A stretch of DNA of 64,000 bases from the NCBI RefSeq assembly GCF_050947875.1, contig NC_134570.1:241792584-241856583 (forward strand). The letters run 5' to 3'. Numbering within the stretch: position 1 is the first letter of the stretch; every line of letters starts with the position of its first letter. The DNA is from Dermacentor variabilis (lineage: Eukaryota; Arthropoda; Arachnida; Ixodida; Ixodidae). Below, piece after piece: positions 52,907 to 60,173 of the stretch. Under the pieces are notes generated by a model, which ran no database searches, was not told where the DNA came from, and saw nothing but the letters and a program-made list of their open reading frames with translations. A program made the position numbers and the translations under genes.

Positions 52907-53818
52907 TCAGTCGGCACCTGCAGCCGAACGAAGTGTGGCCGCGGGAGCCTGGTGCGCGTATTGGCGGCTGTTAACCTCATCCCAGGCGTAGAGCACATTG
53001 TTAACCTTTATCTTGTCGAAAGCCCATGTCACCTTGGCTCCGGTTTTCCTCCCCTCAGTTGTCGACTTCCAGAAGTTTTTCCGAGCAGTGGCAACTCTTT
53101 TAGAAAAATCTTCTTGCATGCTGAACGGGGTTCCCTTTAATTTTGAGCAGTTTTTAAATATTTTAGATTTTTCCCTGAAGTCCCCTACTCAGAGTATCAC
53201 TGGTCGACTTTTTCCTGGGACCTTCTTGCCCAACCGATGAATTCTTTCGATAGAGTTAAGTTTTTGTTTTAAAATGTTTCCAAACACATCGTCATTAACC
53301 TTTCGCAGGAGTATTTCCTCAGTTTCAAGTCTGGCCTCTTCTATTCCTCTAACAATAATGTTATTACGCTTTGAACAATTTTCGAGATCGTTGATTCGTT
53401 CTGACATTTGAAAAAAATTGATCATCAAGATTTCTCACACAACCTTCAACAGTAACAAGTCAGGTGTGTAGGCGTCTTCAACGCACCGTAGTTTAGATTC
53501 GATTGTTTCCAGTAATTTCTGGACAACCGAAATGGCTGTCTCTGAGTTTAACTGTTTTACCTGAATTTCAGAAATTTTAGCAAGGATTTCTTTCTTTGTG
53601 TTTAGCATCTCTTTCACCATATCCTCAAGAGGCCCAGGATTCTCTTCGACATCTCCTGATAGCTTTAGAAGTAGGCATGCTACTGAGAAAAATTCACTCG
53701 CACAATTTACAAGGGTGCGTGAACACGGCAACACCACTATGCAAGGATAATTACTACGAAAGCCGTATTTTCGGGTACCAACCTGCACAAAAGGCGGAGT
53801 GTCAGGCGACATTGCCAA
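52907..53818 (-). pseudogene. LINE F ORF1: leader, 2A-like peptide, coiled coil, RRM
   Basis: 304 codons in one frame with two TGA stops (about 53436 and 53190), both where CGA (Arg) would fit. Residues 1-13 (MAMSPDTPPFVQV) are the start of the upstream monomer sequence. Residues 40-53 are hydrophobic. Residues 55-63 are GDVEENPGP, a complete 2A-like consensus, which in known cases makes the ribosome skip the Gly-Pro bond. Residues 64-140 form a Lys/Glu-rich coiled coil (MLNTKKEILAKISEIQ). Then comes the RRM-like region: ENCSKRNNIIVRGIEE, NSIERIHRLGKK, KSRPVIL, VGDFREKSKIFKNCSKLKGT and MQEDFSKRVATARKNFW. The terminal TGA at 52907 is followed in the same frame by ORF2. Confidence 0.82.
53630..53656 (-). 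other. 2A-like ribosome-skipping motif (GDVEENPGP)
   Basis: Nine codons on the minus strand give GDVEENPGP, preceded by LLLKLS. It matches the D-V/I-E-x-N-P-G-P core of 2A peptides, including the Leu-rich upstream helix. 2A-like sequences are known in APE-type non-LTR elements of trypanosomes and of several marine invertebrates; I do not recall a tick example. Confidence 0.85.
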
Positions 53819-55075
53819 GGCAATGTTGCCGTGTCCACTGAAGAGCGACTGTCCTTTATAGCTGCCAGCCAGACTGTCACATTGTCTCCAGTTGACGTCA
53901 ATGTGCTTGAACTAGCTGCGCCGTACGATGTATCCACGTGCAGTGGATACGCAGTCTTGATCCATGTTGAATGATCGCAAAGGTCTGCAGAAACTACCAC
54001 CGTAGGCACGTTGTATGCAGGCCCGCGACAGTGATAAGCGTTGCTCCCACAGGCCGCACCAAAGGAAAGGATTCCAAAAAGCACCTGCACAAAAAGCGGA
54101 GTGTCAGGCGGCATTGCCAAGGCAATGTTGCCGTGTCCACTGAAGAGCGACTGTCCTTTATAGCTGCCAGCCAGACTGTCACATTGTCTCCAGTTGACGT
54201 CAATGTGCTTGAACTAGCTGCGCCGTACGATGTATCCACGTGCAGTGGATACGCAGTCTTGATCCATGTTGAATGATCGCAAAGGTCTGCAGAAACTACC
54301 ACCGTAGGCACGTTGTACGCAGGCCCGCGACAATGACAAGCGTTGCTTCCACAGGCCGCAGCAAAAGAAAGGATCCCAAAAAGCACCTGCACAAAAAGTG
54401 GAGTGTCAGTCGACATTGCCAAGGCAGTGTTGCCGTGTCCACTGAAGAGCGACGAGCCAAAACCATCCTTTATAGCTGCCAGCCAGACTGTCACGTGGTC
54501 TCCAGTTGACGTCAATGTGCTTGAACTAGCTGCGCCGTACGATGTGTCCACGTGAAGTGGATACGCAGTCTTGATCCATGTTGAATGATCGCAAAGGTCT
54601 GCAGAAACTACCACTGTAGGCACGTTGTATGCAGGCCCGCGACAGTGATAAGCGTTGCTCCCACAGGCCGCACCAAAGGAAAGGATCCCAAAAAGCACCT
54701 GCACAAAAAGCGGAGTGTCAGGCGACATTGCCAAGGCAGTGTTGCCATGTCCACTGAAGAGCGACGAGCCAAAACCGTCCTCTATAGCTGCCAGCCAGAC
54801 TGTCACGTGGTCTCCAGTTGACGTCAATGTGCTCAAACTAGCTGCGCTGTACGATGTATCCACGTGCAGTGGATACGCAGTCTTGATCCATGTTGAATGA
54901 TCGCAAACGTCTGCAGAAACTACCACCGTAGGCACGTTGTACGCAGGCCCGTGATGATGATAAGCGTTGCTCCCACAGGCCGCAGCAAAAGAAAGGATTT
55001 CAAAAAGCACCTGCACAAAAAGCGGAGTGCCAGGCGACATAGCCACAGCAGTGTTGCCGTGTCCACCATTATGTA
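53782..55075 (-). repeat. Tandem 5' monomers of LINE F (302, 302, 312, 312 bp plus a partial)
   Basis: cctgcacaaaa recurs at 53782, 54084, 54386, 54698 and 55010, giving units of 302, 302, 312 and 312 bp plus about 65 bp of a fifth. The 312-bp units differ by a 10-bp block near gagccaaaaccatcc. Units are over 90% identical. On the minus strand each encodes about 100 residues beginning MAMSPDTPLFVQV, then a hydrophobic run (LFGILSFGAACG) and SADLCDHSTWIKTAYPLHVD. The two 312-bp units are 104 codons each, so one frame of 369 residues (55103-53994) runs through them. The array ends directly at ORF1, which shares the first 13 residues. Confidence 0.9.
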
Positions 55076-55785
55076 ATAAACTAGAAGAAAGGGGGTTAAC
55101 CAAGGGGCCCGATTTTTATGAGTAATATCATAAGAAGCCAACAAACACTCACACTAAGGACAACATAGGGGAAATTGCTTGTGCTTAATAAATGAAATCA
55201 AAAAACAATAGATTAATGGTAATGAAAGTGGATGAAAAAACAACTTGCCACAGGTGGGGAACGATCCCACAACCTGCGCATTTCGTGTGGGATGCTCTAC
55301 CAATTGAGATACCGTGGCACCATTTCCCCATACACTTTCTTGAGTATTTGTGTTTTCTTAGTAGAACCCTGTGAGTGTTAGCCAGTGCCACCACACACAG
55401 ACCTTGGCGGCGGATGTGGAACATCCTTTCTGCCACAGGTGTCACAAGAACGTGATCTTTTTGGGTAAAGGCAACTGGTCAGTAAACCCACACATGCTAC
55501 CTGAAGGCATCAGTCCACTTTCATTACCATTAATTTATCGTTTCTTTATTTCGTTTATTAAGCACAAGTGATTTCCCCTATGTTGTCCTTAGTGTCAGTG
55601 TTTGTTGGCTTCTTATGATGTGACTAATAACAAAATGGGCCTCTCAATTAACCCCCTTTCTTCTCGTTTATTACATTATGAGGGTCTCGAATCCGGCAAC
55701 ATTGATGCCTTCAGTAGCATGTGTGGGTTTATTGACCGGTTGCCTTCACCGAAAAAGATCACGTTCTCGTGGCCATGGTGCCTGC
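55067..55785. repeat. tRNA-like repeat family in inverted arrangement
   Basis: Segment 55067-55235 is inverted relative to 55513-55680 (about 168 bp; ttaaccccctttcttct, cccctatgttgtccttag shared). 55430-55512 is inverted relative to 55705-55785 (tagcatgtgtgggttta, aaaaagatcacgttct shared). The tRNA-like head (55246-55319) belongs to the left, minus-oriented unit. The right unit has the order seen in a tandem array (segment A followed by the start of the next unit). I recognise this as a frequent tick repeat. Confidence 0.8.
55246..55319 (-). other. tRNA-like head of the repeat (not a functional tRNA)
   Basis: The minus strand folds into a 7-bp acceptor stem (gccacgg with ctgtggc), a D arm with an A box (tctcaattggtagagc) and a perfect 5-bp T stem (gtggg with cccac). 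The anticodon stem pairs poorly (tccca with tgcgc) and U33 is absent. It is embedded in repeat DNA, so it is a tRNA-derived SINE head or dead tRNA copy. Confidence 0.75.
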
Positions 55786-55861
55786 ATTGCTTTCCTTGCT
55801 GTTCTTGTGCGTGCTGCTTGTGGTGGCTGCTCCCCCAAGTAATCCCAATTGTTGGGCGTAG

Positions 55862-55985
55862 GACTCCGGGCACCCAAGAGGAAGCTCGCGCCTGGAAGCC
55901 ACCCCTGCTTGGCCCACTGCCACCGGGTTTCCTGCGGATCAGCCGCCCACACCATCGACCCAGTAGCAGTCCACCCCCATCACAG
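55862..55985 (+). CDS. CUEDC1: CUEDC1-like protein, coding exon 3
   Basis: 124-nt exon from after AG at 55860-55861 to the donor gttggc at 55986. Phase 2 in (one base completes the codon started by the AG of exon 2, giving Arg) and phase 0 out. It encodes TPGTQEEARAWKPPLLGPLP and then GFLRISRPHHRPSSSP. Human CUEDC1 has a matching block (WNPPLLG, then DDFLRI) after its Pro-rich region. This phase match with exon 2, 19.8 kb away, is strong support. The exon lies 76 bp from the end of a repeat block. The rest of the protein must be encoded right of 64000; I see no further exon in the window. Confidence 0.84.
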
Positions 55986-56498
55986 GTTGGCATGCTGCTG
56001 TCATGCTTTCTTGTCTCTTAATTGACTTGAGCTTTTGTTGTCTCTTTGGGCGGGTATTCTTGGCCAATCACTTTCAGAGATACTATCCCTTTTGTGAGAT
56101 TTCATGTGACTTGGCACCGGACATATCTAAGTACATGGCCAACAGCATTCCTGACACCGTGCAAACACCCTTCACAAAGCACCAGAAATGCTGTTTTTCG
56201 TTAAGGGGGAGCTCATGACGTCCTCCTTGTGGAATTTTTCAAGGCATGAATAACTGCACTGCCATTGCCAAAGATGCTGCAAACGAATTCTTGAACGCTA
56301 CGCACTGTCAAGAAAGTGAAATCTGTATTTCTCATAAAATAATATACTCGTATATCCCAAAAATTGTGCCCAAAATAACTGATATTAATGGTTCCATGTG
56401 TTTTGTCTATGTAATATGTAAAGAAAATATGACACGAACTTTACAACCATATCAGTTCGAAACCAGCAAAGCAGTGCATGCTGCTGATATAAAAAGTG
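55986..56498. other. Start of CUEDC1-like intron 3, no element recognised
   Basis: AT-rich; the small frame at 56246-56518 has no conserved feature. Confidence 0.5.
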
Positions 56499-56710
56499 TA
56501 CCCGCCATGGTTGCTTAGTGGTTATGGTGTTGCGCTGCTAAGCACGAGGTGGCGGGATCAAATCCCCAGCTACGGCAGCCGCATTTCGATGGGGGTGAAA
56601 TACGAACACACCCGTGCACTTAGATTTTGGTGCACATTAAAGAAGCCCTGGCGGTCCAGATTTCCAGAGGCCCTTGCTATGGCATGCCTCATAATCAGCA
56701 AGTGGGAAAA
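56499..56710 (+). mobile_element. Ruka-type tRNA-derived SINE
   Basis: Starts with a tRNA-like head: A box ttgcttagtgg at 56510-56520 and B box ggatcaaatcc at 56555-56565, the internal pol III promoter. The body follows (gtgcacattaaagaagccct, then tttccagaggccc and gcatgcctcataatcagcaa), the same body as at 23540-23690. The tail after 56707 is lost. The head fits the Ruka SINE described from ticks, from memory. Confidence 0.87.
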
Positions 56711-57041
56711 AAAGGAAAAATGTAAAGGCTATGAAATGAACAAGTACGCATATTTTAATGAAACGTTGTCATTCAAGGACCTTGTTTACATTTTTATACA
56801 TATGCAACGGCCAGGGAAAAATCTCAATGATGCTGTCCTTTGTTCCAATGTATTGCTCAGAAGCAGCTGTTACCGGTCGTGTATTGTGAGTAATCGTACT
56901 GAAATCATAGTCACAACAGAGAGGCTACATAGGAGTTCCGCAAAATATGCGAGGGCGAGCCAAATGAAAGTGAGCCAATGCGAATATACCACACATGGCG
57001 TGCTTTATTTAAAAGCAGTCTCTACGAGCATTTAGACATTT
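56711..57041. other. Gene-free stretch
   Basis: AT-rich intron DNA with no recognised feature. Confidence 0.5.
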
Positions 57042-57341
57042 GAATTAGGAAGGAACAGCACCAACTAAGATGATCACAAGTGGGGAGAACGACACAGGAC
57101 AAGCGCCAACTTCATCTATCTTTATTTACTGAAAAATCGGCAAATATAAGGAAAATTACAGACATGCGCACAATGACCATAATGCATCATGCATTATGCA
57201 TTATGATCATTGTGTGCATGTCTGTACTTTTCCTTATATTTGCTGATTTTTCAGTAAATAAAGATAGATGAAGTTGGCGCTTGTCCTGTGTTGTTCTCCC
57301 CACTTGTGATTGTCTTAGTTGGCGCTGTTCCTTCCTAATTA
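57042..57341. repeat. 146-bp-arm palindrome, probable Penelope tail dimer
   Basis: Arms 57042-57187 and 57196-57341 are inverted copies with few mismatches around an 8-nt spacer. The arms hold gttggcgcttgtcctgtgt and tcagtaaataaagatagatg (an aataaa inside). I associate this tail sequence with tick Penelope-like elements. It directly adjoins the mariner relic on its right. Confidence 0.85.
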
Positions 57342-58610
57342 ATGTATGCACCATCTAACCCAAATGAATGTTGTCCTGAATTTAGACATTTGTCCCACTG
57401 ACTAACGAGTCGTGTGATTCCCGTCTCATAAAGCTTTTTGGGTTGCTGCTTCAAAGAGTCGGTAACTGACACTTTCATGTCATCGTCTGACACGAAGCTG
57501 GTTCCCTTCAGCTGGTTATTTAATTGCCCCAAAATGTAGGAGTCGCAAAGTGACAGGTCTGGGCTGTATGGTGGATGTTGCAGCATTTCCCACTTGAAGT
57601 TTGCCAGTTTAGTGTTAACCACATCACCGATGTGGGGATGGGCATTGTCGGGGAACAAGAGGACCCCACTCCAAAAGGACTCCTTCTTGGGCAAGTTGGT
57701 GCTTAGATTTCTTAGGTATACTTTGTGGTGCAAAATACATTTCTTGAAAAGGGACAGAAGAAAGGAAGACAGTCAAGTGCCAAACTACCAACTGTTTAAT
57801 GACAGCCTGAACAAACGTATAGAAGAACTTCTTCTGTCCCTTTTCAAGAAATGTACTTTGTGCCACAAAGTATACCTAGGACCCCCCTCGTCTATTTTCC
57901 ATGTCATTTGTTCTTGATTGCGAGAAGCAGCCGATCCGGCGTTTCTCAATATCGGAAACGATTGATAGCCTCTCCAGGTGATTAAAAAAAAAAAGTCAAC
58001 AACACCTTTCCGGCAGAAATGACAGCCTTTGCTTTCTTTGGGAGGGGTGAATTCTAATGTTTCTACTCACGATGGCAAGCATTGCCATCGTGTTTCAGAC
58101 TCGTAATAGTGGCACCATGATTCATCCCCAGTGACAACTGCAGACAAGAAGTCGTCACCCTCATCGTGATACCGGATCAGATGAGTCAAGGCAGTGCCAA
58201 ACCTCTCCGTCTTCTGGCGGTGATTTGTGTAATTTTGGCATCCATTGCACACACAAGCGCCGATAACTGAGATGTTAATCAATTATGTTGTGAACCGAAC
58301 TTCACACGCTCTGCCAGTTCATCAATGCTTATCCTCCGTTCTTGTCTGATCAGCTAGTCAACCTTCACGATTGTGTTGGGGGTGACTACACGGTGGCTTT
58401 GGCCCAGTCTTGGACAGTCTTTGAAACTTTCCCATCCTTCTTTGAACCGTTTGCTCCAACACTTCACAGTGGCCAATGAAATGCAATGTTCAACGTACAT
58501 GCCAGCTATATGGCGAATAATTTCTTTTTGGGAAACACCTTCAGCTATCAAAAACCTCACGACACCACACTGTTTAACTTTTGGAGTGTCCATTATGTCA
58601 CGCAATCATG
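57335..58610 (-). pseudogene. mariner-family transposase relic 2
   Basis: Minus strand in three frames. 58605-58354: KQCGVVRFLIAEGVSQKEI, ATVKCWSKRFKEG and PRLGQSHRV, the N-terminal HTH part. 58282-58067: FLSAVVTGDESWCHYYESET with the first catalytic Asp. 57733-57335: VLLFPDNAHPHIGDVV (second Asp), LQHPPYSPDLSLCDSYILG (third Asp in this family's position) and the C-terminus. A different mariner lineage from that at 2610. Terminal repeats are not evident, and an inverted-repeat insertion lies in the middle. Confidence 0.85.
57725..57866. repeat. Short inverted-repeat insertion in mariner relic 2
   Basis: Arms of about 38 bp, 57725-57762 and 57829-57866 (ttcttgaaaagggacagaag against its reverse complement), with about 66 bp between them. 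They interrupt the region between the first and second catalytic blocks. Confidence 0.75.
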
Positions 58611-58611
58611 T

Positions 58612-59545
58612 TCAACCCAGTATATGAGAGCATTAAAGAACCTTTATCCTCACAACTTTCTTATTTTTAAGCTTGTAGCGCAGCTCAGAAAGAGCAAAAA
58701 GGAAGGTGGAAGGGGTAATGCACACTCTAAGTTGGTCGAGAGAGGCATTGCTAACCTTTACGTAAATAATGCTTTGAAAAAGTCATGCCACCATACTGTT
58801 TCATCTAGCTTTGCCTCTCAGTGCAAACGGCTTTCGCAGGCTGGTTATCCCGTGTCCCTACAAGTGTCAGCAGCAGAACGGATTCTAAACGAGTTTAGAA
58901 AAGACAACCAGCACGAAGATAATCCTGCAACTACTCGGGGTAGGACTAGCATCATTCCTTATATTCACACCATCTCACATAATCTTAAGAAAATCGCCAA
59001 ACGAGCGAATATTTGTGTATGGTTTTCTGCCCCTAACAAGCTTATGAGGATTTGCAAGCTCACTAATCTGAATAAGGAGTCCTCCTAGCTGTGATGAGAA
59101 TCACAAAAAGAAGTTCGTTAATTGCACACACTGTATTGTTTATTGTTTTCCACTCAAGTGCAGAAAACATTTCATCAGTCAGACTGGCCAATGTCTGAAT
59201 GACAGGCTGCGTGAACATTGTTACAATGCTAAGAATTGTATTACAGCTGGGGGGTTTCTTGCGCAGCACTGCAAAATGTGTGGTTGCGAACCTGTCTTAG
59301 AGGAATGCGTCATTCTAGGTCATAGTCATAATCAGCTCACAAGAGAAATCATCGAAGCAAAAGCTATCATAGGTCTGGGCCCATGTGTTATCTCACCTTC
59401 ATTATCATTATCAAGCAGTGAATTGGCATATCTCCGACTGCAGCCACAGGCTGTCTGAGTTTGTTTTCACATGGCTACTATCGGCTTTGTTGCTTGGTTT
59501 TGTGTAATCTTTTGATGTCACATGGTTTGCCGAGTGTAGTATATG
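58612..59545 (+). pseudogene. Penelope-like RT end and GIY-YIG endonuclease fragment
   Basis: The 5' side is cut at the mariner junction (about 58612). 58612-59088: HSKLVERGIANLYVNNALKK, KRLSQAGYPVSL, then RTSIIPYIHTISHNLKKIA, the region between the Penelope RT catalytic core and the endonuclease. A frameshift near 59090 leads to the GIY-YIG part: YCFPLKCRKHFISQTGQCLN (about 59140), RLREHC (59205), QHCKMCGCEP (59265) and REIIEAKAI (59345). YIG is changed to FIS. This lineage differs from the PLE at 6446. Confidence 0.83.
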
Positions 59546-59561
59546 TAGCCTTCTGTGTCAC

Positions 59562-59598
59562 GAAATAATAATAATAATAATAATAAATATAATAATAA
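59562..59598. repeat. AAT microsatellite, tail of the CR1-group LINE
   Basis: About ten aat units with one change; on the minus strand it is the ATT-repeat 3' tail of the LINE that follows. Confidence 0.9.
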
Positions 59599-59876
59599 TG
59601 ATCTTTATTACATCCAGTCATGTCATGGTTACAGATCCAGCCCGCATAAGCAACATTGCTTGTGTGCGAGGCTGGGCAGTCAGCTGGTAGTACTGATATG
59701 TGTACAAATAAATAAATTAATAAAAAAAATATAGGAAAAAAATGATATTGCAAAAAGTGAACAAAAGATATTATTTCAACAAAAGATATTGTTGCATCAA
59801 CAGGGAAAAAAAAACACATTGACATTAGAGATGACTTCGCAATCAGGTTCGCATGCTTCAAATCCCGAAGAAAACT

Positions 59877-60173
59877 TCAAAGAATATGGATATTGCGTAT
59901 TACACATGACCTTAAATGTGATTTTATTTGTTTAAATGTTCCCGCGATATCATTCTCATTCAATTGATTGAAATTAGCCGGCACGTAGAAAGCACGAGTT
60001 CTCTTGCCGTAGTTTGTGTACACGCGAGGTACCACATATTTTTCTGTCTGACGTAAGCTGCGAGATTTCACGTTCAAGTTTTTTAATTTAGTAGAAAAAT
60101 AACTTTTACACATGGCGTCGAACAAAATTTGTTGCTCGACAAACAACATGTCTGACTGGTGCATGCTCAGCAA
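59877..60173 (-). pseudogene. LINE G ORF2 C-terminus after frameshift
   Basis: 98-residue frame overlapping the end of the main ORF2 frame. It contains SRSLRQTEKYVVPRVYTNYG, then KRTRAFYVPANFNQLNEND, the usual end of CR1-group ORF2 proteins. A one-base shift near 60170-60185 separates it from the RT frame. Confidence 0.82.

Larger units (their letters stand above)
50659..55075 (-). mobile_element. LINE F with 2A-like peptide and tandem 5' monomers, split by RTE copy 2
   Basis: Minus-strand CR1-group LINE: 5' monomer array (55075-53782), ORF1 (53818-52907), ORF2 endonuclease start (52906-52837), interruption by RTE (50980-52824), endonuclease continued (50967-50659). The interruption has a 12-bp duplication tttctaggctat (50968-50979, 52825-52836); across it the frame reads LNKQDSLESIVIEHDPDAM. 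RT is missing: the endonuclease ends at 50659 against another RTE piece. Confidence 0.85.

Noticed and set aside
53994..55103. 369-residue repeat protein as a host secreted gene
   Set aside because: The frame exists only because two repeat units are 312 bp; the 302-bp units break it, there are no splice sites, and it abuts a LINE ORF1 with the same N-terminus. Better explained as LINE 5' monomers.
55246..55319. Functional tRNA gene
   Set aside because: Acceptor and T stems are fine, but the anticodon stem is mispaired, U33 is missing, and the sequence lies inside a repeat unit.
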